A stretch of 64,000 nt of DNA from the NCBI RefSeq assembly GCF_000090795.2, contig NW_003546381.1:146857-210856 (forward strand), written 5' to 3'. The first letter of the stretch is position 1. Every line of letters begins with the position of its first letter. The notes below the pieces were generated by a model. That model was not told the DNA's origin, made no database searches, and was given only the letters and a program-made list of their open reading frames with translations. Positions 27,015 to 37,849 of this stretch are shown here, one piece after another. Source of the DNA: Amphimedon queenslandica. Taxonomy: Eukaryota; Porifera; Demospongiae; Haplosclerida; Niphatidae. A program made the position numbers and the translations under genes.

Positions 27015-30000
27015 TTAACGTTTCTTAATCATTTTCAATTGTTTCTTTGAGAGCCGCTTTAGTTTTGCAGTATTAGTAATCTAGAAGAACAAAATAAAGA
27101 AATAAATGGAAACAGTGCATATGGTATCCACAATTATAAAATTAATATTTCACTCTACATGCACTCAATGACAAATTAATCCTTGACAATTCTATAAATT
27201 GCAATCCTTCAGTTGATACAATGAATAAAATTATTAAAGCCAAATCTATCAACAAGTAAAAATTAGATTTAAGGTACATGTATGAATAAAGCTGAAATAG
27301 GGTTGAAAACTTGAAATAATCAATTCACATGCAGCAATATTTTAGGAAAATTATAATTACTTTTTGCACTATTTCAGATTTTTTTGCATTTTCTTCTCTC
27401 CTTTTCTTATTCTCTTCAGTCCTTCTCTTTTTTTCCTAAAAGGGTACAGCCTATGACCACTGACACTACAACAACTGACACCATTGAATTAGTCTTGACT
27501 TTGACATAAACTCAATGCATTTTATTCTTACTATGCTTGATGGAATCATAAATGTTTAAAACTATGGCTGAACGCTGTGCATAGTAGTATCATGCAGCTG
27601 GTAAATTAGGAGGGATCACTTTTGAAAATTTGATAGCCGCTCACCAATAAAACCCACTACTTCAAACCATTCTGTGCATGCTCAATGGCACATAGCCAAT
27701 TAGCCATAGGGTTTCTCACAGGACTTTGGCATAATGGCTTCTCGCCAGTGGATTGTCAAGTTTCTCAAAATTGGGGCCAAAAGACCCTGTACTATAATAC
27801 AGGGTATTTTGACAAAAATATATCCTTATGTTGTGTACCATCAACTTTGAGCTGATTCCAATTAGATTTGGATTTTTATGAACTTTTAAAGTTGCTAAAA
27901 AATTGAGCCAATTAAAAATTTCATAAAAAATGGCTAGGAGAGAATTCTCCATTTTGATATTTTTTCCTGATAGATATACATGTCCATATGCTGTGTATCA
28001 ATTTTTAACTCATTTCAATCAAATTTAGATTTTTAATAAATTTTTTAAGTTACTAAAAAATCGAGCCAACGACCAAAGGCTATCCTTGGGCCACAAGCCA
28101 AATTTTGCCAAAAAGGACTAGAAGAGGATTTTTAATTCTTATAATTTTTTCTGATACATATACATGTCCTTATGTTGTGTAGCAAGTTTGAGCTGATTCC
28201 GATCAAATTTAGATTTTTAATAAATTTTTAAAGTTACTAAAAAATCGAGCCAACGACCAAAGGCTATAGCCTTGGGTCACAAGCCAAATTTTGCCAAAAA
28301 GGACTAGGAGAGAATTTTTAATTCTTATAATTTTTTCTGATACATATACGTGTCTTTATGTTGTGTAGCAAGTTTGAGCTGATTCTGATCAAATTTAGAT
28401 TTTTTATGAATTTTTAAAGTTGCTCAAAAATTGGGCCAATGACCAAAGGCTATTATCAAAGGCCAATTTCATCATTAATGGCTAGGAGAGGATTCTCCAT
28501 TTTTATAACTTTTTTCTGATACATATTAGGGCTGGGCGATAGTATCGATAGTTGCACTATCGTGATAGTGTATAGCCTATCATGATAGTGATACTGTTAT
28601 TCTAACTACCGTATATCAGGTATATTTCAATGCATTAATAATTTCGGAAAAAGCAATCCATTGCGAAAATAAATATTATGAAATTTTAAAATATGCGGAT
28701 AAAAAGGAATAGAAGATATGTGGTATTGTGCAATTATTATGAACACGTGGCTTCATAACTATCCATGGCTGCATTCTAGTCTAACTCGAAGGCCATAAGA
28801 GCCTTCTTTGCCAGTTAAAAGTGTTGCTAAGGTTGATCCAGAAGTGGAGAAGTCAGCAAACTTACCAAACTAGGTGGTTGATGGAAATAATAGCAAGTAA
28901 AATATTTTCGGAATATAAAAGGCTTCCGAATTATTCCATCATTGAACTTAATATTTCCACGACTTTTCATGCATTGAAATATACCCGATACGGTATCATG
29001 ATAGTTGTTATGTGTGCATGGAGCATGGCATAAATGACACTTTACAGCTGTAATAGCTCCTAATTAATGACAACTTCCACAAATAGAGTGGTACGACTTA
29101 CTAGCACAGCTTAATTCAAGGTTTTCACTGTCCCTGCTACATCAGCACCATGTGAACGTGTTTTCTGTATAGCGGGACAGTGTTTCTTGTTAAAAATTTG
29201 GATTAAATAAGTACAATGACACATCCTTAAATAAATCATTGTATTTCCACATGTAAACCCTATGGCTGAACTATCGTGATATGTTCACTATCATGATATT
29301 AGAGTTACTAAATATTATGATAGTGATATTACTACTATCACCGAGCCCTAATACATATACATGCTCTAACGCTTTTTATCAAGTTTGAACCAATTTCAAT
29401 TAAAATTGGAAATTTTAAAAGTTGCTCTTAAATGTCATGTATTGTAGTGCTTGTCAGCTCATGAACCATGCTTTTTTACTTACTTAGCATGCTTTGTGGG
29501 AAACCCTGCATAGCCACCAAATTAAAACCCACCCATCACCAAAAATTAGCAACTTGCCAAATTTTTTCCTTTCTAGACTACTGGGTTTATGGTGAATTAG
29601 GTAATTATTATGCATTATGCCACATCCCATAAAAATTAATCACTACAAAAGCTGTGCCACAAACTAAGAACTGTGTCAGAAACAAATTACAATTATAAAA
29701 TTATAATTCATAATTACAATTATTGAAATATTTTATCAGATGCCAATAACTCTTTGTGATCAAAATTAATTCACACTTAAGAACATCGTAAATTTGCCCA
29801 TACTTTTTTATTGGGCAGCCCTTAATAAATAATTGAACATGGATATTAACTAGAGCAAGGAAGAGCTAATGCGATGAGCACACTCAAGTCAAAAATAGTC
29901 TGGCATTAGTTAGTAAAGTTATAAAATCTTCTTACCTCTTTCTCTTGCCTTGCTGTCTCCTTCAATTCCCTTTCCAATTCCTTAGCTGCCTTTTTCTCAG

Positions 30001-30176
30001 CAAGTTCTCTTTGTCTTTTATTCCATGGTTGTTTCAACGAAGATACAGCAATTGAATTAAAACTTCTACACAGAACATTGTAATGTGTTTTGATCCCAAT
30101 TAAATTACTTTTGTCCAGGGTCTCTCCAAACTCGACCAGATTTTGATTTCCCTCTGATTGGACCCACAGACGCCAT
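27015..30176 (-). CDS. CCDC86: CCDC86/cyclon-like nucleolar protein, 112 aa, 4 exons
   Basis: Exons (minus): 30176-30109, 30065-29936, 27435-27361 and 27080-27015 (stop), 113 codons including stop. The start MASVGPIRGKSKSGRVW matches the family's 'GKPKSGRVWKD' block. The 43-base first intron is needed to keep it; reading through gives an unrelated N-terminus. Later blocks SLKQPWNKRQRELAEKK, RRTEENKKRREENAKKSEI and NTAKLKRLSKKQLKMIKKR match the C-terminal Cgr1/CCDC86 region. The protein is almost wholly basic coiled helix. Family members act in the nucleolus in rRNA processing, and mammalian CCDC86 is reported as Myc-responsive. Intron 3 is 2.5 kb and holds nested transposons. Two CACGTG E-boxes lie 18-33 bases upstream of the ATG. 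Confidence 0.9.
28527..29350. mobile_element. Non-autonomous hAT-like element, 824 bases, 8-bp target duplication
   Basis: Termini 'tagggctgggcgatagtatc' and 'gatagt...accgagcccta' are inverted repeats. The element is flanked by a perfect 8-base duplication ATACATAT (28519-28526 and 29351-29358), the hAT hallmark. The target is the 'gatacatatacatg' phrase of the host repeat. Subterminal 'ctatcatgatagtg' repeats occur at both ends. No transposase frame. Confidence 0.88.
28607..28995. mobile_element. TACCGTATA-type MITE nested in the hAT-like element
   Basis: Ends 'taccgtatatcaggtatatt' and 'aatatacccgatacggta' with subterminal 'tcaatgcattaataatttcg'/'catgcattgaaat' inverted repeats. About 390 bases, longer than the other copies. 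It is the innermost of three insertions. Confidence 0.8.
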
Positions 30177-30193
30177 TTTAAAAAATGATCAAT

Positions 30194-30209
30194 CACGTGC
30201 AAACACGTG
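30194..30209. promoter_or_regulatory. Paired CACGTG E-boxes upstream of the CCDC86 homologue
   Basis: Two canonical E-boxes, at 30194-30199 and 30204-30209, spaced 10 bases start to start, 18-33 bases upstream of the ATG. The motif is bound by Myc/Max or USF-type factors in animals; binding here is inferred. Confidence 0.55.
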
Positions 30210-30567
30210 TGTCAGCCTGGCGCCTACACTGCTCAGAAGATAGAAAGACACACCTACTCATGTTTTGTTGCAAACTGTGGACTAGTAAACTATACACAGT
30301 CAATTTTATAGTAATAATCAGTGTGTTATGCATGACTTAAATAAAATACTTACACAGATTAACAAAGCAAGCCTTGTTCAATGTATGACAGGAAATTTAC
30401 ACAAAGTGTTTTGCATGTGTATTTCATTGTCAACGTTAAGCCTTCATGACAGATGAAACTAAAATATGTTTATCCTGCTGCTAATGTTTACAAAAAACAA
30501 ATTCAAAAAAATAATTATATCAATTTATGAGCAATACAATACTAAACTGAATAGCACGCAAAATTAA
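30210..30567. other. Short intergenic region between CCDC86 start and beta-helix gene 3' end
   Basis: Holds the remaining CCDC86 upstream DNA and the 3' flank of the next minus-strand gene. No repeat or frame recognised. Confidence 0.4.
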
Positions 30568-33500
30568 TTAAGAATCTAAAACTACTTGCAGTTCTGGACG
30601 TAAGTCAGTACTATCATCCAAATTTGTTTCAGCTTTGATAGTATCCATATCAAGATAACTTGTTGATGCCACAAAATGGCTACGAGAAATCTCCAAATCA
30701 GAAGTAGGTGATTCAGATTTTGTACTAGACACTAATGATTTTTTCCGAATATTAATATTGTACTTCTTTTTGTTGGAGCAGCACTTTGCAATAACAAAGC
30801 TGAAAATAAAAATGAACATAGGAATATACACCAGTAGTAGTTGAATAAGTCCTGTTAAAATTTTTACACCTCGTTGAGTCTGAGAGAGAGATTCAAAGAA
30901 TCGTGTTAGTGTGAGAGTATTGATTATACCTAAAAGCAAGAACAGGCATCCATCAACATCATTGTGAATTTTCTTCTTGTATGGTTGAAACTTTAAATGA
31001 ATTGCTAAAATTATCATTACGATGATTTGAGCAACAGAAAGTGAGGCCAGGGGTACGTTAATAAGTGAAAACACGCTGACCAAAATAATGCGGTAAAGAA
31101 AATAAAGTCCAGCAAAGAAACGATATTTGTCTTCAAAGCAACCTTGGAATGCATCAAAAATTGGCTTCAGCTTTTCTAATTTTGTGAGTAGAAATGCCAT
31201 CAATTTCTTCTCCTGCAATTTTTGTGGCAATAATTTGTAAAATACAGGGTATGCAATAAGAAACAATGGAGTAACTGTGACAACTGTAAGAATTCCTAAC
31301 ATTGCAACAATAAATAGTGGTATATGAAAACCAGTGAAGTATGCTTGACTACCCATCTGTTGCACACGCAAAGGATATACGACACTGTTGCCTTTATTCG
31401 TCAAAAATCCTATTTCTAATATCTTAAAACATACCTGAGTTGTTTGCGAGTAACAAAGTATGAGGAATGTTGTCAGTGCATTTGTTAGAGTTGTTGTTTT
31501 GAAAAAGGGCCTTTTGCAACAGGCAGTCTGCATCCTGTAGAAGTAGTTAGACTTCATTACAAACACGAGTATCACAACTAAGAGAAAGGCAAAAAGAAGG
31601 GAGAAAATCTCAATTCCCATTACAGTAAAGAAAGTTGCATCTTTAGAGAGACAATATGAGAGGCTGTCATCATTAAAGAATTTTAGTGAGAACGGGCCAT
31701 ATATTAAAACTGAAATTATGTGGAAAAGTCTCTCAGAGAAAGAGATGAATGCAACACCGTTAGTTGTTGCCGTAAAGTAGCCCACAATTTGTGCAAAAAA
31801 GACAAATCCATTCCATGTACCAGAGCTAAAATTTACACCAAGCATAATGATGATTGTAAACATTAGGGTCAGCGGTATGATGCTTGATAGTAAATAAAAG
31901 AGTGGCCCATAGGAGCAAAGCTCATTATTACCACATTTATATCCTGGTGAGTTGTAGTATACAGAGTTATTCTCAATACAATCACCACATAAAACACCAG
32001 TACGATTATTACCACCACATATCAGTGAGTCTAATTGGGTGAAGGATGGAACGGAGGGTAAAATGTGAAATGTCTGATTATCGTTACAATATCCTTGTGG
32101 ACACAGTCCACTGAATAAAGTGTCTTCTGATACACTACCAACATAGCCCACCCAAAAGCCAGAGCTAAGAGATGCCACAAATTCTTTATTATCACAACGC
32201 ACAATACCATTGTAGTGATCGCTATCATAATCAGCAGAACAAACACAAGTATTGTTCTTGTTTATAAAGCCAGGAGGACAGGAAGACATTACAATAGTAA
32301 TTCCAACTGTCAAATTACGATAGTAAAGTGTGCCAATTTCGAGATGGCCTGTATCATTGGGCTGTCCTCTCATCTGGAACCTGTTGTTAGCAGTGTATAT
32401 GTGATTAAGATGAAGGGACTCATTATTAGCTGTCAATATACCGAAAAGTGGTTCCATTGATTCATGCCCTAGCTCATCACGAGTAACAAACGGAATCAAG
32501 AAATCTTTACCTGGTACTATCCACTTTTCTTTGTTGTCTTCCTCCAACTGATCAAATTCACTAGTCTCAGTTGCTACGTTTCCTTCCACTGTTCCATTGT
32601 AATCAGCAAATGTGAAGTTACCAACACACTCACTTAGAAGGATTTCAGGTGAAATGTAAGTAAGATACACATGAGTCCCTTGGCACAACTTGTTGCAAGG
32701 CAGCAATGATGATATGTACATTGACTTACCAAATGAATCACTATTGTTTCTAAAGTAAAAAAGCGTCTTGAATGTATCTCTTGTTCTAATACGCTCAACA
32801 AAACACGAGGCACCGGTCAGTAAAGAAGTCTGGATGTCTGTTGAATGAGAAAATATTGCCCCTCCTTTAACAGATGCCCCATTATCAAGAAACTGAAATG
32901 ATGTGTTTGCACTTGTGTATATTGAGGCAAACCCATTAATAGACACAGCACCACCATATGTCCCTGTATTATTAGAGAAAATAACTGAAGTGTCTTCTGT
33001 AACTATGGCATTGCTGTCAACAATGTACAAAGCAGTTCCATTGTTTCTATCAAATGTAATCAGACCAGATAATGTAAATGATATTGATTTGGAATTTATT
33101 GCTCCAGCACCCAAAGCTGAAATACCAATGCCCGACGATGAATTGCCAGTTGTATTGAATGTGATGTAGTTATTAGAGAATTCACAGTTAACAAAACGAG
33201 GCACTGGGAAAATGGTATTAGCAGGCACATTGTTGAATATAGGTTCAAGGTAAACAGCAGAGCCATATGTTGCTATGTTACGCTTCCATACAGTATCATG
33301 AAACTCGATTCGATTGCTAGGGTCAATTTGACTAGCAGAAGTCACAAAAAACACAGTTCCACCTCCAAAGTATGCCTTGTTGTCCATGATAGTACAAGAT
33401 CGGATAACAATGCTATTGAAACGATTATGAATTGTAGTGAAGTAAAATCCAATATCCATTCCACCTCCTCCTAACATTGCTTTATTATGCACTATTATCG

Positions 33501-34485
33501 AATTACTTATATTAACATTGTTATTACTACAATTTTCCCTACACATTACAAATAAGCCACCACCGTACAGACCCACATTACCCTCAAAATAACTGTCATC
33601 AATTAAGACCGTATTATTGTAAGCTAACCCAGAGAGCCACATCATCAATCCACCACAAATATACTTTGAATAGTCAAGATTATTTGATCGGGATATAACA
33701 GAGTTGTAAGAGAATGTGCAGTTGTACAAATAAAAGAAAGAGTGGCGGTTGTACATATTAGTGCTTGGGTCGCATCCTGGCCACAATGGACTGCATGCTG
33801 TTAGCTCATAATAAATCCCACCACCTCCCAAAAGCTGGCCAGTTGATAGCTCCTGGTCAACCTTGCTAACAGTGTTATTGTTGAAAGTTGAGTGAGTAAT
33901 ATGCACATATCCATTACAGTCATACAATGTTAAACCGACTCCATGACTGTTATGGATAGCTATGCCACTTATGTTAATGTTTGTACAATTTTCAAAATAA
34001 ACAGCAGAAGAAAAATGATAATCGTAAATACCTTGATCAGTGGATTTGTGGTGATAGAGTGCTCCACAGTTGAGGAAAGTCAGTCCAACTATCTCAATAT
34101 CAGTGACATTTACAAATTTCAGTCCGTACTGAACAGCTTCTTGATTGCAAACAATACTAGTGTTATAAAATCCAAACAAAGTTAGGCGGGATAGATTGAC
34201 AAGCTCAATAAGTGATTCTATCGTTTCATATTGGTTCAGGAATAGCAGCTTTGAGTCGTCCCTCACTTGATTGTCACGAAGAGCTGAGCTGAGATTACTT
34301 GCGAACAGGGAACAGTTGTGCTCAATACTGACTGGGTCACCAATACAAATAATTTCTTGCGAAGCCGAGAAGGCCAAAAAACAAGAATGCAGCAGAAGAA
34401 GCGAAATAACCTTCATCTTCATCAAAAATTTTGCTATGAAAACAACAGATAAGTCTACGCCCTTTAGACCTATTAGCCCGCCCAC
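30568..34485 (-). CDS. Intronless beta-helix multi-pass membrane protein, 1305 aa
   Basis: A single exon. The likely start is the Met at 34422 or 34416, directly before a signal peptide (VISLLLLHSCFLAFS); the longer frame begins at 34485. Residues ~40-640 form a right-handed beta-helix with Pmp-like 'FxxN' and 'GGA/GGG' repeats (FEGNVGLYGGGLFVMC, FSNNTGTYGGAVSI, FLDNGASVKGGAIFS). A Cys-rich neck follows (CPPGFINKNNTCVCSADY, CGDCIENNSVYYNSPGYKC), then eight or nine hydrophobic helices and a Ser/Thr/Asp-rich cytoplasmic tail ending LRPELQVVLDS. Many N-glycosylation sequons support a surface ectodomain. It parallels the 19-exon gene at 13396-18733 domain for domain, so it may have arisen by retroposition or intron loss. 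Function is unknown; a surface receptor or channel-like protein is plausible. Confidence 0.9.
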   Translation of the reverse strand: MGGLIGLKGVDLSVVFIAKFLMKMKVISLLLLHSCFLAFSASQEIICIGDPVSIEHNCSLFASNLSSALRDNQVRDDSKLLFLNQYETIESLIELVNLSRLTLFGFYNTSIVCNQEAVQYGLKFVNVTDIEIVGLTFLNCGALYHHKSTDQGIYDYHFSSAVYFENCTNINISGIAIHNSHGVGLTLYDCNGYVHITHSTFNNNTVSKVDQELSTGQLLGGGGIYYELTACSPLWPGCDPSTNMYNRHSFFYLYNCTFSYNSVISRSNNLDYSKYICGGLMMWLSGLAYNNTVLIDDSYFEGNVGLYGGGLFVMCRENCSNNNVNISNSIIVHNKAMLGGGGMDIGFYFTTIHNRFNSIVIRSCTIMDNKAYFGGGTVFFVTSASQIDPSNRIEFHDTVWKRNIATYGSAVYLEPIFNNVPANTIFPVPRFVNCEFSNNYITFNTTGNSSSGIGISALGAGAINSKSISFTLSGLITFDRNNGTALYIVDSNAIVTEDTSVIFSNNTGTYGGAVSINGFASIYTSANTSFQFLDNGASVKGGAIFSHSTDIQTSLLTGASCFVERIRTRDTFKTLFYFRNNSDSFGKSMYISSLLPCNKLCQGTHVYLTYISPEILLSECVGNFTFADYNGTVEGNVATETSEFDQLEEDNKEKWIVPGKDFLIPFVTRDELGHESMEPLFGILTANNESLHLNHIYTANNRFQMRGQPNDTGHLEIGTLYYRNLTVGITIVMSSCPPGFINKNNTCVCSADYDSDHYNGIVRCDNKEFVASLSSGFWVGYVGSVSEDTLFSGLCPQGYCNDNQTFHILPSVPSFTQLDSLICGGNNRTGVLCGDCIENNSVYYNSPGYKCGNNELCSYGPLFYLLSSIIPLTLMFTIIIMLGVNFSSGTWNGFVFFAQIVGYFTATTNGVAFISFSERLFHIISVLIYGPFSLKFFNDDSLSYCLSKDATFFTVMGIEIFSLLFAFLLVVILVFVMKSNYFYRMQTACCKRPFFKTTTLTNALTTFLILCYSQTTQVCFKILEIGFLTNKGNSVVYPLRVQQMGSQAYFTGFHIPLFIVAMLGILTVVTVTPLFLIAYPVFYKLLPQKLQEKKLMAFLLTKLEKLKPIFDAFQGCFEDKYRFFAGLYFLYRIILVSVFSLINVPLASLSVAQIIVMIILAIHLKFQPYKKKIHNDVDGCLFLLLGIINTLTLTRFFESLSQTQRGVKILTGLIQLLLVYIPMFIFIFSFVIAKCCSNKKKYNINIRKKSLVSSTKSESPTSDLEISRSHFVASTSYLDMDTIKAETNLDDSTDLRPELQVVLDS

Positions 34486-34531
34486 AATGGGATAATGGAT
34501 GCAAACACAAAAGCTGACATGATCATGATGT

Positions 34532-34813
34532 CAGGCCCGTAGCCAGGGGGGGTTCTGGGGGTTCGGACGAACCCCCTGTTGTAGCTGCAAAAAGTTTTAG
34601 ATTAGCTCCTGTCATGAAGAACAGCACTGCAAAAGAAGGATTAGCATTTTGGCAACAGCGAGAAGCACAGATAGCCATTTTAGCTGAGTCAGCACATGGC
34701 TGAGATGCGTAAATTAAGACCACGCCTTCCAACCACGCCCATTTTTGTCAAAATTTTTTGCTGCGCGCAGCAATTTCCGAACCCCCTGTTTTAAGTTCCT
34801 GGCTACGGCCCTG
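34532..34813. mobile_element. 282-base MITE, CAGGCCCGTAGCCAGG ends, 5-bp duplication
   Basis: Left end 'caggcccgtagccagggggg' and right end 'cctggctacggccctg' are inverted repeats. The flanks are GATGT on both sides (34527-34531, 34814-34818). Internal 'cgaaccccctgtt' occurs twice. Such 'GGGCCGTAGCCAGG' elements are common in invertebrate genomes. Confidence 0.85.
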
Positions 34814-36162
34814 GATGTAACAAGATATTTTCAAGCTGACAGTCTAGACTAGAGGATATATCTCCTACCATCATAAACAATAATTGCTTCTGGATCTTCT
34901 TTCCTATAAAATGAATCTTGGAGCATTTTCAATTTCATATCTTTTAAGTTTCTCATAATTTATTTATTGTCAATAATAACATTAACAAGCATATATTAAT
35001 GTATGCTATCTTATTCTCGAGAGTATCCATGCAATAGACTGGAACTCACTTGTATAAGTAGCCAGATTGCAATCCTATCAATGGTGAACACAGTTAACAA
35101 ATGGCATCATCAGTACCTCTGGCCTATGGTTTAATGCTGTATATGAATGGTATCAAGAGTTGATGATATCATTGACAATAAAGTAACAAGTAATGGCATT
35201 TCTCAACCAGCATTAGGAGTTAATAAATGGACTGAAGTGTAGATAATATTAAACACTAACTCCATTTGATGCACTAATCAGTATAACCAGGTATAACCAA
35301 TATACGGTATCAGTATAACCAAGGGTATATTATGTACTCCTGGTATAAAAGGTTTGATCTGTTATGTGTATTATAGTACAGGGTATTTTTTTAATCAAAA
35401 ATCACAGAAAGAGAATCCTCCATTTTTATAATTATTTCAGATGCGTATACATGCACTTATATTGTGTGGAAAATTGGAGCTGAATGAGCTCATTCCAATC
35501 AAAATTAGAATTGTTATAAATTTCTAAAGTTGCTCATAAATTGAGTCAATGACCAAAGGCCTTTGGTCTGTGGCCAAATTTTGTCAAAAATGTTTAAGAA
35601 AAATTTCTCTATTTTGATAATAATTTTTTTCTGATGCATATACATGTTAGCATGCTATGTAGAAAATTTGAGCAAAATCTCAGATCAAATTTGAACTTTT
35701 TTATTAGTAACGCAGTAGCGTTACTAAGTAGGATTCATAAATTTTAAAGTTGCGCAAAAATTGGGAAAAGATCTTTTACTTTAGTACACCAATTTTTAAG
35801 AAAAACCACTGGAAGAGAATTTTTCATCTTTATATTTTTTCTAATACATATACATGTACTTATGTTGTGTTAAAAATTTGAGGTAGTTCCAATCAAATTT
35901 GGATTTTTATGAATTTTTAAAGTTGCTCCAAATGCCATATGTACTGTATTGTAGTGCTTGTCAAATGCTGTTTAGCTCACTTAGCATGCTTTCTGGTATG
36001 TAAGTACTAAAATTGCTCGTCGGGACTTTCATTCGAAAATTAGAAAAAGACATATCTTAGAATAAATTTCAATAAAACTATCTGTGTCCAACATCAAAAT
36101 AAACATAAAAAATAGCAATAGGACATACATAATCAAAATCAGTATTGTAGCATAAAATAAAA
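34814..36162. repeat. Intergenic region; CAGGGTTTCC-family monomers from about 35370
   Basis: 34814-35370 holds nothing recognisable beyond short 'gtataacca' repeats. From ~35370 to ~36000 there are about three reverse-oriented monomers, one interrupted by a small hairpin 'tagtaacgcagtagcgttac' (35704-35725). No gene. Confidence 0.6.
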
Positions 36163-37715
36163 TTAAATAAAGTCCAACCCACTACCTGCCATTCTCTTTG
36201 CATATTCAGCATCAAATCTTGATGACTGCTCATCACTGAAATGGTTCTTCCAGTCACCAACTATTCCTTTCCGTAAGAAAGAAGTATTTTTGTCAACAGC
36301 TGCCTTAAAAGCTGGATATTCGTCAGGATTACCTAATGGATCAGCTCTCATACTCTCAATGGTACACTGTTTTGCGATTGTATCTATGGCAGACTCCTCA
36401 AGGCTATACCCCATAAATTGTGATATCCTTTTAATTGATCCGGGTAGATCCTTCTTCATATCTTCATACTTCATAAACAAAATATTGTCAGCATCTAATC
36501 AAACAAAGGACTAATCATCACAAAAACTGCAATAGTAAGTGTCTACCTTTCTGCTTCCACCATTCCAGTATATGGTCAAACCACGAACCATAGAAAACAT
36601 CTCCTTTTATAAATGACTCAAAGTATGCATCCCAGCCCAAAGTGAAAGTTAAATGATGAGTATGCTTCATGTGATGATAGTAAGACACAACAACATCTTT
36701 TGGATTCCTAGTTATATAAATGTATTTAGCAGAAGAATGAGCAGGGTCTCTTCCAGGCATCATATGATATGGTAAGTGGCACATAAACGTATGGGGAGGT
36801 GGTAGAGCCTATTAAAGATACAACACAAGTTTTTAAGCAGTGATAAACAAAAATCAGTGCTACATAATTTATATAAAACTTTTCAAAATGCAAAACCACA
36901 CATCATAATTATTAATACATGTTATTATGATCACAAGATGTCATTAATTATTCACTTAAGTTAATTTATTTTCGTAAATATCCCATTAGGAGGAGACCTA
37001 CAAACTTTCCTGCTGTACAAAGACATGTACACATGTATATCACCTGCATAATTGCATTATGTAATGTAGATCTATACCATCCAAATCAGTTCCACTGGAA
37101 CTACTAACTTATACTGGAATGACATACATGCCTGCCTATGTACTACCATATAGCAATTTATTTCTGAAAAGCAAAACTTTTGTGGTTTTTATAGATCACA
37201 AAATTAAAGCTCCCGTTTCACAAAATTAATATTCTATTGTAAACATTCAATTGAGAATCAAATTGTCATTAAGGGCACGATGCTGATATTACAAATTATT
37301 TGTGTGAAAAATTCTATTTTATAATTTTTGTCTCTTTGAAATAAAAACGCTATATTAGAGGCTATAATTATGTTAAGAGTCAAGAGTACATACATATGAT
37401 TTGTTTTGCCCCACCCTAAGCTACCGGGGCAAGACTAGTACACGATATACTTGTGATTACATGTGCAATTTCTTTTCCAATGACTTCTATCCACGGTATA
37501 GTTTCCAGATTGTGCTTCTGTTTTGGTGCTCCTCCAGTCTTGATGAGGGACACAATTTGGAGAGTCCACATCATTCCAGACTTGGGATAAGCCACTACAT
37601 ACAAGTCCTCAGGTGACACAGGATAGTCAGGTATCTCAGGTATCCACTTAGGATTCATAAACGAAGGGAAAAGAATTCCATTGAAATGAAATTCTGAACG
37701 ACTTGAAGACATCAC
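36163..37715 (-). CDS. Cytosolic sulfotransferase (SULT family), 282 aa, 3 exons
   Basis: Exons (minus) 37715-37461, 36808-36547 and 36494-36163 give 283 codons with stop. The start is MMSSSRS or the second Met. The three SULT signatures are intact: the PAPS 5'-phosphosulfate loop YPKSGMMW, the 3'-phosphate motif RNPKDVVVSYYHH, and the C-terminal RKGIVGDWKNHF (GxxGxxK). The substrate-side HLPYHMMP block carries the catalytic-type His. The enzyme should transfer sulfate from PAPS to hydroxyl or amine groups of small molecules in the cytosol; the acceptor cannot be predicted. Length is typical for SULT1/2-like enzymes. There is no signal peptide. Start codons of this gene and the divergent CAP-Gly kinase are 134 bases apart. 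Confidence 0.93.
36809..37460. other. Sulfotransferase intron 1, no internal feature recognised
   Basis: A 652-base AT-rich intron. No repeat family or frame was recognised. Confidence 0.4.
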
Positions 37716-37849
37716 TTATGCAGTTTATGATAGGTTTGCAAAAGCACAAAGCATGGGTCACGTGATAATTAAAAGGGAGTGGCTGGCACCATCGATGCTC
37801 TAGGAGTAGGAATCTCGAGAGAAAGCTACCGTATCTCGCGTTCTTCTTT
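37716..37849. promoter_or_regulatory. Bidirectional promoter, sulfotransferase and CAP-Gly kinase, with E-box
   Basis: 134 bases between divergent start codons. It contains a canonical CACGTG at 37759-37764 within 'gggtcacgtgataa', and a GC-richer block before the kinase start. Confidence 0.5.

Larger units (their letters stand above)
27707..29508. mobile_element. CAGGGTTTCC-family element split by a hAT-like insertion
   Basis: The left end 'agggtttctcacaggacttt' (27707) and right end 'gctttgtgggaaaccctg' (ending 29508) bracket about four reverse-oriented ~180-base monomers. Its continuity is broken at 28527-29350 by another element. It lies in intron 3 of the CCDC86 homologue. Confidence 0.75.

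Noticed and set aside
29906-30202. 98-codon start MHVIDHFLKW for the CCDC86 homologue
   Set aside because: It reads through a 43-base intron and misses the conserved GKSKSGRVW N-terminus.
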